Below, in pieces: positions 10,572 to 20,959 of a stretch of 36,275 nucleotides of DNA. A model generated the notes under the pieces. It saw only the letters and a program-made list of their open reading frames with translations, searched no databases and was not told where the DNA came from. Numbering within the stretch: position 1 is the first letter of the stretch; each line of letters opens with the position of its first letter. Made by a program: the position numbers and the translations under genes. Source of the DNA: Leptolyngbyaceae cyanobacterium CSU_1_4 (GTDB lineage: Bacteria > Cyanobacteriota > Cyanobacteriia > Elainellales > Elainellaceae); contig JAAUPA010000017.1 of NCBI GenBank assembly GCA_012034615.1, forward strand, positions 1 to 36,275, written 5' to 3'.

Positions 10572-11807
10572 TTAACAGTCTGCGGTCGCGGCTAAGACGG
10601 GATGCGGAATATTGAGCCAAGATGGGCAAAAAACAGGCTCACGAACTAGACGGGATAAATATTCCGCAATGCGCGGTAATGCATTCATATCTGGTAGGGC
10701 GGAAGACACCGATGTTTCGATCGCCCGCAGTTCGTTTTGAATGCATTGCATCAAGTGAGTGGAGGTCAGATTGGCAGGGTGAATTGCCTGGAACAATCCC
10801 ATCTTTGCCATGCGCTCTGCCCGCAGCCACTGCTCTTCGACAGGCTGGAGACGAGGCACAACAATGGCTCGCTTTTGCAGCGATAGGATTTCGCCAATGG
10901 TGTTGTAGCCGCCCATCGACACCACTAGATCGGCTGCATCCATATATCCCACCAAATCATCGGTAAACTCTAGCATTTCAACGAGCGGCAGATGGGCAAC
11001 CCGGTGCTGGATTTGTTCGCGCTGGTCAGTTGGCATTTCTGAGCCAGAAATGATGAGCGATCGCCACTCAGAAGGCTGGGCTTCCAGCCCACGCACGTAG
11101 GTGTCTACTAAATGGTAGCCATCTGCGCCGCCGCCTGGAGTCAACAATACAAGTTTATCTGCGGGTTGAAGCTGTAATTCTTTTCGCAAAACCTGGCGAG
11201 ATTTAATCCCTGGCTCTCGTCGAATGTAGCCGCAGAATCGAGTTTTTTGAACAACAGCAGGAGGAAACTGATATTCGTGACGCACATCAAAAATTTCTGG
11301 AATTCCCACCACCCACACCTGATCATACAGGTTGGCGATCGTGTCATAGTAGCCATGCCGCTGCCATTGGGCGATCGTTGCTTCTGGGCGATCGAGAATA
11401 TCGCGTAGCAGCAACACTAATTTAGTCTCAGGCTGATGCATTTTAATGTAGCTGAGTGTTGCCTGAAGTTCTTGCTGTAAGCCATCTGGCTTTTTATCGA
11501 CTAAGATCAGGTCTGGCTTGAAGTTTTGAACGGTAGATAGAATCAAATCTGATCGTAACTTTACCGCATCGTTCAGGTCAGTTTCCAGGTATTTAGAAGA
11601 TACAGTACCTGATTCATCTCTTCCCAAGCAAGGTAGCTTGATATAATCTAATCCTTGAGGTAAACGTAAACTGTGTAGCGCAGGTGAACCAGAAATAACC
11701 AGAATTGATACCTTGGGATATGCCTTGATGAGATACTGACAAATTGCCAGCATCCGGCGAATGTTCCCTAAACCGAATGCATCGTGGGAATAAACGATGA
11801 GTCTCAT
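10572..11807 (-). CDS. MurG/COG4671-like glycosyltransferase, intact third member of the tandem
   Basis: MRLIVYSHDAFGLGNIRRMLAICQYL; LVLLTPGGGADGYHLV; ADLVVSMGGYNTIGEILSLQKRAIVVPR donor-site-like segment. Confidence 0.82.
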   Translation of the reverse strand: MRLIVYSHDAFGLGNIRRMLAICQYLIKAYPKVSILVISGSPALHSLRLPQGLDYIKLPCLGRDESGTVSSKYLETDLNDAVKLRSDLILSTVQNFKPDLILVDKKPDGLQQELQATLSYIKMHQPETKLVLLLRDILDRPEATIAQWQRHGYYDTIANLYDQVWVVGIPEIFDVRHEYQFPPAVVQKTRFCGYIRREPGIKSRQVLRKELQLQPADKLVLLTPGGGADGYHLVDTYVRGLEAQPSEWRSLIISGSEMPTDQREQIQHRVAHLPLVEMLEFTDDLVGYMDAADLVVSMGGYNTIGEILSLQKRAIVVPRLQPVEEQWLRAERMAKMGLFQAIHPANLTSTHLMQCIQNELRAIETSVSSALPDMNALPRIAEYLSRLVREPVFCPSWLNIPHPVLAATADC

Positions 11808-11870
11808 TTGTAAACCTCTTCGATGCGGATATTGTGCAGAAGTTTAGAGTCAGATTATAGTCCAATTGCT

Positions 11871-13286
11871 TTAGGCTACTTGAGCGATCGCAGGAGGCGA
11901 TTGTCGAGTTACGTCAAGCAAATTTCCTACCGAAGGGCGACCGATGCCAACACAGTAAAAGCCTGCTGCTGCCATTGTTTCTGGATCAAGACAGTTCCGA
12001 CCATCAATCATAACGGCTGTAGTCATTCGTTCTGCCAGCATGGCAAAGTTGAGTTGGCGGAAGTTTCTCCAATCGGTTACAAGAACGATCGCATCACAGT
12101 CCTCTGCGAGTTGATAAGGTGTAGCACTGAGAATGACATGATCTGGAATTTCTTGAGCGCCATGCGTTTCTTTAACATACATTGGATCATAGGCTTTCAC
12201 CTTTGCACCTAGGCGGTTAAGATAAACCATCAGGTCAAGTGCAGGCGTGTCCCGAATATCGTCTGTATCGGGTTTAAAGGTAAGCCCAAGTAAGCCGATC
12301 GTCTTGCCCTTCAAGATGCCTAGCACCTGCTGAAGCTTTTCAACCGCTAGCAACCGTTGACGCTGGTTTGCCTTGACAGCAGCTTGAAGCAACTGAGCTT
12401 CATAACCATAGTCTTTTGCGGTATGGATTAGAGCAGATACATCTTTTGGAAAACATGATCCTCCCCAACCAATTCCTGCTTGCAAAAACTTGCTGCCAAT
12501 ACGAGAATCCAAACCAATGCCCTGCGCTACCTGGGTAACATCTGCCCCCACCCGATCGCAAATATTGGCAATTTCATTAATGAAACTAATTTTGGTTGCC
12601 AAAAATGCATTAGCCGCATATTTAATCATTTCAGCCGAGCTCAAATCTGTGACCACGATTGGCACAGGTGGTAAGGAAGCATCTTCGGCAAACTGACGAT
12701 CGATAATAGGCGTATAGAGTTCCTGCATTTGGCAAATCGCGCGATCGCTGTTGCTGCCTAGCACAATGCGATCAGGATTAAACGTGTCATAAATTGCTGA
12801 TCCCTCTCGCAAAAATTCTGGATTGCTGACCACATCAAAATTGGCTGTGACTAGATCAGGTCGTGCTGCGATCGCATCTATGATAATTCGCTGTACCCAA
12901 TTGCCCGAACCGATCGGCACTGTCGATTTATTCACAATGACTTTATAGCCAGTAGTTAAATGAGCGCCAATACCCTGAGCAACAGCCTCTACATAGCGTG
13001 TATCACTTTCTCCAGTGGGCAGTGCTGGTGTGCCGACTGCAATAAATATGATAGTGCTTTGAGCAATGGCTGTACCCAAATCGGTTGTAAACTGTAATCG
13101 TCCTGCTCGTACCGCGGGCTGAACAATTTCTAGCAGTCCAGGTTCATAAATGGGAAGCCTTCCAGACTGCATTAAAGCAACCTTTACCTCGTTATTGTCT
13201 ACGCAAATAACATGATGTCCGACATGAGCTAAACAAGCACCCGTAACAAGACCAACATACCCAGTACCCACTACACAAACTTTCAT
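11871..13286 (-). CDS. ugd: UDP-glucose 6-dehydrogenase
   Basis: MKVCVVGTGYVGLVTGACLAHVGHHVICVDNN Rossmann motif; SNPEFLREGSA; GWGGSCFPKD active-site Cys motif; LGLTFKPDTDDIRDTPALD. Confidence 0.95.
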   Translation of the reverse strand: MKVCVVGTGYVGLVTGACLAHVGHHVICVDNNEVKVALMQSGRLPIYEPGLLEIVQPAVRAGRLQFTTDLGTAIAQSTIIFIAVGTPALPTGESDTRYVEAVAQGIGAHLTTGYKVIVNKSTVPIGSGNWVQRIIIDAIAARPDLVTANFDVVSNPEFLREGSAIYDTFNPDRIVLGSNSDRAICQMQELYTPIIDRQFAEDASLPPVPIVVTDLSSAEMIKYAANAFLATKISFINEIANICDRVGADVTQVAQGIGLDSRIGSKFLQAGIGWGGSCFPKDVSALIHTAKDYGYEAQLLQAAVKANQRQRLLAVEKLQQVLGILKGKTIGLLGLTFKPDTDDIRDTPALDLMVYLNRLGAKVKAYDPMYVKETHGAQEIPDHVILSATPYQLAEDCDAIVLVTDWRNFRQLNFAMLAERMTTAVMIDGRNCLDPETMAAAGFYCVGIGRPSVGNLLDVTRQSPPAIAQVA

Positions 13287-13657
13287 AAAGACACCTCTTT
13301 ACCAATATATTGAACGATGAGCTATGAACTTGAACTCATTTGCTTGAGCAATGAATGATGAACCATGCTTGATGAGACCTAGTCAATGAAACTGCAACTG
13401 CAACTTTCATGCTTGTTGGCGTTAATTTACAGATTGCCAGTTCATCATGAGATGGATTTAAAGAATTCATGAGATAGCTCTCATATTGACCCAGAGGGAC
13501 TAGCAGCATTGATTTTTGCACAATTGTTTATTCAAAATGCTTAAAACAGGGCTGTATCCAGAAAAGATTTGCTTTAGCCTCAGCCCTTCTCGCTCAAAAG
13601 AAGCTCAGTAGACCAGTCTAATTAATATTAGACGTGGGGAAATATCAGACGTAGTTT

Positions 13658-13686
13658 GGGCATCGTGCCCACAAGCGAGACGCTTG
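13658..13686. repeat. Two adjacent short perfect hairpins in the intergenic region
   Basis: gggca-tcg-tgccc (13658-13670) followed by caagcg-aga-cgcttg (13672-13686). Confidence 0.6.
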
Positions 13687-14155
13687 CCCTACGGCTATCT
13701 GTAAATTAATTACGCCCGCTTACTTAGTGTAGATATAAGCCATCTTTCAATCATTGACAATCAGAGCGTTGAGGAGAGGTCGAGAGAGGAGAAAAATTTA
13801 TTTTAATTCGTGCAGCGCATCAAAAAACCGGGTCTGAAATTGGCAAGTCCACACTTCGGTCAGTCATTTCAGGCGATCGAGATTCTTCTGCCATACTTTT
13901 TTACTGCTTTCCCTACAACGCTTTAAATAAATTGAGGGATAAATGCAATAAATTCATTTTAATAAAGTGAGTGATAGCAGCCTTCACGAGGTAAACCCAA
14001 TGCCATGAATTCTCACCGTATGCACTTTTGGGATGCACTTTTGAACACTGTTTATTATCAAAACCCGATCGAAAGATTTTGTTATCGTCTTTAAAGCATA
14101 TTATTGACCAAATTGTAAGAGCCGGACAGATTCACAGCAATTCTCAATCGTGGCT

Positions 14156-14186
14156 AAAAATCTGTATAGAAAAAATCTGTATAGAG
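14156..14186. repeat. Short tandem direct repeat (two units of about 15-16 nt)
   Basis: aaaaatctgtatag / aaaaaatctgtatagag. Confidence 0.55.
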
Positions 14187-14440
14187 TAAAGCGGGACGCA
14201 CCAAACTTTAGCAGCAGTGCATTAAGCGAAAGCAGAATAAGACCTATGGGGGTGCCTTACCCATCCAAGAAATGGCTACAGCACCAGAGTTCATTGACGT
14301 TGTCTGTCATTTAGGGCGGTAGCGATCGCGCTAAACAGCTACACTAAACGAGGAGCGAGACCAGAAAAATTGCATATTGCAAAGGTTGTCTGTTGTTTGG
14401 GTTTTAGTAAATGTTTGGGCTTTAGTGAAATAAGGAGAGA

Positions 14441-15022
14441 TTGATGACTGCTTCCAAAATCCTTGCTTTTGCCGGAAGTGCCCGTAAAGATTCCTTCAAT
14501 AAAAAGCTGGTAAAAATTGCTGCCGAGGGAGCCAGAGTTGCAGGTGCAGCAGTCACCTATCTAGATTTTCGTGACCTGCCCCTACCCCTTTATGATGAAG
14601 ACTTAGAGGCGGCTCAGGGTTTGCCAGAAAATGTCCGCCAACTCAAGGCTCTGATGAAACTCCATCAAGGATTCCTGATTGCTTGTCCGGAGTACAACAG
14701 TTCAATTACGCCCTTGCTCAAGAACGCGATCGATTGGGCATCCCGACCTGAACCGGGCGAACCCTCCTTATCGTGCTTCAAAGATAAGGTTGCGGTGTTG
14801 ATGAGTTCTTCCCCTGGAGCGTTGGGAGGGTTACGAGGATTGGTGCATGTCCGCTCAATTCTGGGCAATATTGGCGTGATCGTGCTGCCCGATCAGAGGG
14901 CGATCGGGAATTCACATCAAGCCTTCGATGCAAATGGCAACCTCAAGGATGCATCCCAACAGGCATCCATTATGCAACTCGGCAGCAAGCTGGCAACAGT
15001 GACCACCCAATTAAATCGGTAA
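14441..15022 (+). CDS. NADPH-dependent FMN reductase family protein
   Basis: ILAFAGSARKDSFNKKLVKIAAEGA; LDFRDLPLPLYDEDLE; FLIACPEYNSSITPLLKNAIDWASR flavodoxin-like fold motifs. Confidence 0.9.
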   Translation: MMTASKILAFAGSARKDSFNKKLVKIAAEGARVAGAAVTYLDFRDLPLPLYDEDLEAAQGLPENVRQLKALMKLHQGFLIACPEYNSSITPLLKNAIDWASRPEPGEPSLSCFKDKVAVLMSSSPGALGGLRGLVHVRSILGNIGVIVLPDQRAIGNSHQAFDANGNLKDASQQASIMQLGSKLATVTTQLNR

Positions 15023-15229
15023 TCTGCCTAAAGGGCACCCCTCCACCCCTCCACCCCTCAAATCAAAAGCTGGCAATCTACTAGCTCAACTTCTGTAATT
15101 TTTGTGGGTTAAAAAGTACGGTATCTTGGTCGGAATACTGTACTTTTGCGGCAAGATAAGGTTAACTAGAGAGTTATAATCCAGTATCTCGACAAACTTA
15201 CTGTAGATTCTGTGAAGGAGTCCTTCCCG

Positions 15230-16303
15230 ATGGAAAATTTTAGATTTCGCTCATTGAACAAATTTCTGGCACTGCTCTTAGTCGGCGTAGGTTTCACTCT
15301 GGCAATTGCAGCCTGCACTTCCTCTACAAGCTCCAGCAGTTCGCCATCGGGAGGAAACGCAGCAAAAGAGCCTGTAGAGTTGACTCTGGTTTCCTTTGCG
15401 GTGACCCAAGCGGCATACGAAAAAATTGTGCCGCTGTTTGCTGAAAAGTGGAAGCAAGAACATAACCAAGACGTTTCTTTCAATCAAAGCTACGGTGGAT
15501 CTGGCTCTCAAACCCGCGCCGTAATTGATGGGTTGGAAGCTGACGTGGTGGCGCTAGCGTTGGCGCTAGATACCCAAAAGATTGAGAAAGCTGAATTGAT
15601 TCAACCAGGTTGGGAGAAAGAAGCCCCTAACGATAGTATTGTCACCCAGTCGGTCGCGGCATTGGTCACCCGAGAAGGTAATCCCAAAAATATTAAGGGC
15701 TGGGCAGATTTGAGCCGCCCTGATGTGAAAGTGATTACCGCTAACCCCAAAACCTCGGGAGGCGCTCGCTGGAATTTTTTGGCATTGTGGGGCGCGATCG
15801 GTCAAACGAGCGGAGATGCCGCTAAAGCTGAAAACTTTACTACAAAGGTGTTCAAAAATGTCCCTGTTTTGCCTAAAGATGCCCGCGAAGCTACAGACGT
15901 GTTTTTTAAGCAAGGGCAAGGCGACGTGCTAATTAATTATGAAAATGAAGTATTGCTAGCAAAGCAAAGAGGGGAAGCTCTGCCCTTTGTGGTTCCTGAC
16001 CCCAATATTTCCATCGATAACCCGATCGCCGTAGTCGATGCTAATGTCGATCGCCATGGCACCCGGGAAGTCGCAGAGGCTTTTGTGCAGTTTGTATTTA
16101 CGCCAGAAGCGCAAAGGGAATTTGCCAAAGTGGGCTTTCGTCCTGTGGATGCTGGGGTTACGAAGGAATTTGCTAAAGATTTTCCTGCCATTAAAAAACT
16201 ATTCACCATTACAGATTTAGGTGGTTGGGAGCAGGTGCAGAAAACTTACTTTGACGATGGTGCAATCTTTGACAAAATTCAGGTTCAGGTTGGTCAATCT
16301 TAA
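15230..16303 (+). CDS. sbpA: Sulfate/thiosulfate ABC transporter substrate-binding protein
   Basis: Lipoprotein-like signal (LLLVGVGFTLAIAACTSS), ELTLVSFAVTQAAYEKIVPLFAEKWKQE, QSYGGSGSQTRAVIDGLEADVVALALALDTQKIE. ATG at 15230 with aaggag upstream preferred to GTG at 15212. Confidence 0.93.
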   Translation: MENFRFRSLNKFLALLLVGVGFTLAIAACTSSTSSSSSPSGGNAAKEPVELTLVSFAVTQAAYEKIVPLFAEKWKQEHNQDVSFNQSYGGSGSQTRAVIDGLEADVVALALALDTQKIEKAELIQPGWEKEAPNDSIVTQSVAALVTREGNPKNIKGWADLSRPDVKVITANPKTSGGARWNFLALWGAIGQTSGDAAKAENFTTKVFKNVPVLPKDAREATDVFFKQGQGDVLINYENEVLLAKQRGEALPFVVPDPNISIDNPIAVVDANVDRHGTREVAEAFVQFVFTPEAQREFAKVGFRPVDAGVTKEFAKDFPAIKKLFTITDLGGWEQVQKTYFDDGAIFDKIQVQVGQS

Positions 16304-16569
16304 ATTCCTCAGCTTGTGAGGATAGCCTTCTGTGTTGCCCTGGCACCCAGGACTATCCTGCATGAGGTTCCTCAAAGATTTTAAAAGGATCAGTAGCTCA
16401 AGTTCGAGCGGCACTCCTTTATATTAATGATCTGGATTTAGAGAGGTGGTTGGATTCGGACGCTCAAAATGAAAGTTGGTAAAACTATGAGACTGTTGAA
16501 AAGGCGATCTTCTTAATCCTAGAAACAAAATCTCTAAAAACTCAAAAATACCCGCCGTAATCAACCTGT

Positions 16570-17425
16570 ATGTCAATTTCATCCTCTCCTGCCCGATCGC
16601 GCCGCAAAAGTGCATTAGCCCAATTCACTGGCTTATCCATTCCTTGGAAAGTGACCTGGGTTTACCTCACCATTATGTTGTTTCTGCCCATGGCGGCTTT
16701 GGTCTTAAAGGCAGCCACTCTCAGCCCTGCTGATATTTGGCAAGTAGCCACCAGCCCAACGGCTCTTTTCTGCTTACAATGTCACTTTTGTGACCGCCTT
16801 TATTGCTGCTGCCATCAATGGCGTGGTGGGGGTTGCAGTTGCTTGGGTCTTAGTGCGCTACGAGTTTCCCTTTCGCAAAATTTTTGATGCGGCGATCGAC
16901 TTACCCTTTGCCTTACCCACGGCTGTTGCCGGTTTAACCATTGCCACGATTTACAGCGAAAATGGCTGGATCGGTTCGTTACTCGCTCCCCTAGGAATCA
17001 AAGTTGCCTTTACTCGATTAGGGGTGGGCGTTGCCATGCTGTTCATCTCTTTACCGTTTGTAGTCCGCACTGTGCAGCCGGTTTTACAAGGGATGGAGCA
17101 TGACCTTGAAGAAGCAGCTTGGTGCCTAGGAGCTTCTCAGTGGGAAACGTTTTGGAAGGTCGTTTTACCCCCTTTGATGCCTGCGGTGCTCACGGGCGTA
17201 GCCTTGGGATTTGCTCGTGCAGTGGGTGAATATGGTTCTGTGGTTTTGGTGGCGGCAAATGTGCCGTTTCAAGACTTGATTGCCCCTGTGCTGATTTTTC
17301 AGCGTTTGGAGCAGTATGACTACGCTGGAGCAACGGTGATTGGTGTGGTGATGTTGCTGGTTTCTTTGGTAATTTTGTTAGGGATTAATCTATTGCAAGC
17401 TTGGGGAAGGCGCTATGACGGCTAA
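16570..17425 (+). CDS. cysT: Sulfate ABC transporter permease CysT/CysU, split by a +1 frameshift (ORFs 16570..16887 and 16790..17425)
   Basis: Removing one T of 16766-16769 gives ...[43 protein letters not shown]...; permease EAA-like loop [30 protein letters not shown]. Confidence 0.9.
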
Positions 17426-18299
17426 TTTGCAGCAAGATTTTGGGGTGGATTCACTGCCGCCAGCACCCAAACCCACGAACAGAACGCAAGCGCCCTCTTG
17501 GGTAAAGAATGCTTTAATTGCCGGAGTTGTTTTTTATCTTTTATTAGTCCTATTTGTGCCCGCGCTCAATGTCTTTGTGCAGGCGTTTAGTGGTGGCATC
17601 AATGGGTTTTTAGAGACGCTGACGGATCGAGCATTTTTGAGTGCAGCGCGCTTGACGCTGCTGATGGCTGTGGTGACGGTGCCCCTCAATGCAATTTTTG
17701 GGCTCTGCGCGGCTTGGGCGATCGCTCGCAACAAGTTTCCAGGACGAGCACTGCTCATTAGCATTTTGGATTTGCCCTTCTCTATCTCGCCAGTGGTAGC
17801 AGGCTTAATGATTGTGCTGCTGTATGGGCGGAATGGTTGGTTTGGTCCCTGGCTACAAGCCGCAGATATTAAAATTCTTTTCGCAGTTCCAGGAATGCTA
17901 TTAGCAACAGCCTTTGTCACCTTGCCGTTTATTGCTAGGGAAGTGATTCCGACGTTAGAAGAAATTGGTGCGGATCAAGAAGAAGCTGCAAAAATTTTAG
18001 GTGCGAGTGACTGGCAAACTTTTTGGCGAGTCACACTACCCTCAATTCGCTGGAGTTTGCTCTATGGCATCATTTTGACCAACTCCAGAGCAATGGGCGA
18101 ATTTGGGGCGATCGTCGTCGTCTCAGGCAGCATTGCGGGAAAAACGCAAACTCTACCGCTGTTTGTAGAAGAGGCATACAAGCAATATCATACTCAATCT
18201 GCCTATAGCGCAGCAGTGTTGCTGGCAGGTTTAGCCGTGGTAACGCTGGTGTTGAAGGAAATTATGGAACGTAAAACCCAAATCAAAGATGCTGAGTAG
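17415..18299 (+). CDS. cysW: Sulfate ABC transporter permease CysW
   Basis: Overlaps the cysT end; [50 protein letters not shown]. Confidence 0.93.
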   Translation: MTANLQQDFGVDSLPPAPKPTNRTQAPSWVKNALIAGVVFYLLLVLFVPALNVFVQAFSGGINGFLETLTDRAFLSAARLTLLMAVVTVPLNAIFGLCAAWAIARNKFPGRALLISILDLPFSISPVVAGLMIVLLYGRNGWFGPWLQAADIKILFAVPGMLLATAFVTLPFIAREVIPTLEEIGADQEEAAKILGASDWQTFWRVTLPSIRWSLLYGIILTNSRAMGEFGAIVVVSGSIAGKTQTLPLFVEEAYKQYHTQSAYSAAVLLAGLAVVTLVLKEIMERKTQIKDAE

Positions 18300-18343
18300 T
18301 TTCTCTGACTAGAAAGCTTGTAAAACTTCTAGCCCGACCTAGC

Positions 18344-18376
18344 TTCACTCCTTTTACTCAAAGAGTGAAACTATTT
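18344..18376 (+). terminator. Possible intrinsic terminator after cysW
   Basis: ttcactc-(12 nt)-gagtgaa perfect 7-bp stem followed by actatttt; weak T tract. Confidence 0.35.
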
Positions 18377-18555
18377 TAAGACCAACGGATAGCTACCGAA
18401 TGACTACCGAGCTTTATGGTTGAATGAACAATAAAAAGATGGCTGATTTTATTTTACTAACCTGACTATTGCAACAGTACTGCAACCGTTTTGGTTCATA
18501 CTTTTCTTTTATAGCTGTAACTGCTGTGATTAGGTCAAATTAACCGCTGTGATTA

Positions 18556-18863
18556 ACAAGGGGCTTAGAGGATGTTTGAAAGGTATCAAAGCGCTTTACA
18601 CTCGCCCCCTAAATCCCCCATTCTGGGGATTTTGAAACAGAATTGGCTCAAAAGTCCCCCAGAATGATAGGGCTGATTCGTTAGTTGGAGAAAAAACTTA
18701 AACTCTGCATTGTGATATTGCTGCTATTTTGATGGCTAACGAGATTACAGAATTTAAGCAGTTTTCCCCTTGCTAGAAAATTTTCCCTACCCCAGAATGG
18801 GGGATTTAGGAGGCGGTTCGGATCACAATCTATACTTTTCAAACATCCTCTTAAGCCCCTTGT
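18556..18863. mobile_element. MITE-like element (~308 bp), copy 4 of the dispersed repeat, with ~31-nt terminal inverted repeats
   Basis: Left acaaggggcttagaggatgtttgaaaggtat (18556-18586); right atacttttcaaacatcctcttaagccccttgt (18832-18863), near-perfect reverse complement; inner arms ccccctaaatcccccattctgggg / ccccagaatgggggatttaggagg are also inverted; no transposase ORF inside. Confidence 0.8.
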
Positions 18864-18896
18864 CCTAAGATTTAGCAACGCCCCTCTCCTCTTCAG

Positions 18897-19599
18897 CTAA
18901 GCCACCATATCAAACAACAGCACTTCTGCATCCGGGGCTGAGCCTTGCAGCGTCATTACCGATTCTTGGGCGATCGCCACTCCATCACCCGCCGTCAGGA
19001 TCTGGTCATTGAGTTGCAGAGTGCCCCGTGCGACTTGCAACCACGCGACTCGTCCGGGCGCAAGTGGATAGTCAATCACTTCCCCTGCCGACAAAACAGC
19101 AGCATAAAGATTGATATCTTGGTGAATGGTAATCGATCCCTCACGCCCATCACGAGAACCCACCAGTTTTAACTGACCTTGCTTCTCGGCGATCGCAAAG
19201 TTTTTCTGCTCATATCCCGGCTCAATTCCTTTGTGCTCAGGCAAAACCCAGATTTGCAAAAATGCACAGGTTCAGTTTTAGAGGCATTATATTCGCTATG
19301 CCGAATCCCAGTACCCGCAGACATTCGTTGCACATCTCCCGGACGAATCACCGACCCGGTGCCAATACTATCTTGATGTTCTAGCGCCCCTTCAAGAACG
19401 TAGGAAATAATTTCCATATCTTGGTGTCATGGGTCGGAAACCCTTGTCCCGCCATCACTTTGTCTTCATTGATCACCCGCAGATCAGCAAAACCCATGTG
19501 GTTAGAGTCATAGTACTGACCAAAAGAAAAGGTGTGGCGGCTATCTAGCCAACCCAAGTTAGCGATACCCCGGTCTTGAGCAGGTCGAATTGTCATCAT
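18897..19599 (-). CDS. Pirin family protein (YhhW-like), split by two -1 frameshifts
   Basis: Three collinear ORFs join as [53 protein letters not shown] / [56 protein letters not shown] / [17 protein letters not shown]...; strong resemblance to YhhW; 703 + 2 = 235 codons. Confidence 0.88.
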
Positions 19600-19721
19600 T
19601 TTAGATTCCTCCTAACGTCTGTAGGCGACTGGTTTTAGGAACACTTCAATTATGTATTGAATCTAAACAAAAGACAATATGCTATTTTAGACACACACTG
19701 TCTTCAAATTAAATACAATGT
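19600..19721. promoter_or_regulatory. Divergent intergenic region between pirin and lysR, candidate shared LysR-controlled promoter
   Basis: 122-bp spacer between divergent starts; typical LTTR/target layout. No specific operator verified. Confidence 0.45.
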
Positions 19722-20614
19722 ATGGATAAGTTTGAACAAATGCGTGCCTTTACTCAAGTGGTCGTCTCTGGGGGGTTTGCCGCAGCGGCGCGCCACCTAG
19801 GACAGTCGCGATCGGCGATTAATAAACTGGTGATTGCTTTAGAAAATGAATTAGGGACGCAACTGCTTTATCGCAGCACGCGGGTAGTACGCCCGACTGA
19901 AACAGGTCGGGATTTTACGAGCGTTGTATAGAGATTTTGGCAAGTTTAGAAGAAGCAGAGCGATCGGTAATGCAGCTTCAAGTCGAACCTAAAGGCAGGC
20001 TACGGGTTAATGCCCCCATGACTTTTGGCACAATGTACCTTGCTCCGGCTTTAGCCGATTTCTTGAGGCAATACCCCCACCTTCAGGTACAACTCACACT
20101 CAACGATCGCTTCGTAGACCCCATAGAAGAGGGCTTTGACGTGACCATTCGCATTGCCGAACCGCAGCCCAATGCCACGTTATTGGTACTGCCTTTAGCC
20201 CCTGCACCACGGGTGCTGTGTGCTTCTCCAGCGTATTTACAAACCCATGCAGCACCCACTCACCCGGCAGAACTGCGTGACCATTCCTGTTTACATTACG
20301 GACAAATGGCGATCGAAAATCGGTGGACCTTAACCGGAGCAGACGGCGACCATACGGTAATAGTTCAGGGCGCGTTGTGTTCTAATAATGGCGAAGTGTT
20401 GAGAGAAGCTGCGATTCATGGATTGGGAATTACCCTATTACCTCGATTTATTGTAGAACCTGCACTCCAAGAGGGGAGTTTGCAAATTGTGCTGCCGACC
20501 TATCATTTTTCTGAACTTTCTATTGATATTTTGTATCCTGTCAACCGCCATTTATCAACTAAAATTCGGTTACTGGTTAGTTTCTTGAAGGAACAATTTG
20601 CATCCAATCAGTAA
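19722..20614 (+). CDS. LysR-family transcriptional regulator, split by a -1 frameshift (ORFs 19722..19931 and 19937..20614)
   Basis: [68 protein letters not shown]; adding one T to T4 at 19913-19916 restores [24 protein letters not shown]...; effector domain follows. Confidence 0.9.
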
Positions 20615-20680
20615 GTTACTCTGGATGGGTTTGAAAGAGGTGTGCAGTGTTGAGGCTGTGCTAGTTTTGCTCATCAACTT

Positions 20681-20740
20681 CATTCTTACAGTCATTCTTA
20701 TAGTCGTTCTTACATCTATTCTTACAGCCATTCTGGTCTC
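20681..20740. repeat. 12-bp period imperfect tandem repeat (about 5 units)
   Basis: cattcttacagt/cattcttatagt/cgttcttacatc/tattcttacagc/cattctggtctc. Confidence 0.7.
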
Positions 20741-20959
20741 GCTATTCTGGACATTGCCTTAAAGCTAACTTCTCTCCATTATGCAACCCTGAGATCAACT
20801 AGATTCGGCAGCATAGTCATTCAAAATAATAGTATCTCAATGAGCCGAACGCTTACCTCAGCTCACACCTAGGATGAGAGCATTATCTTCAACAATGATT
20901 TGATACACCTATCCATAATTTTTCAAGGGTTTAAGGCACAACCAGAAAAACCTAAATTT

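Noticed and set aside
13336-13521. 61-aa minus-strand ORF upstream of ugd
   Set aside because: No recognisable motif, low-complexity context, length near random expectation.
20681-20740. Short tandem repeat considered as CRISPR remnant
   Set aside because: 12-bp units are contiguous with no spacers and no cas genes.
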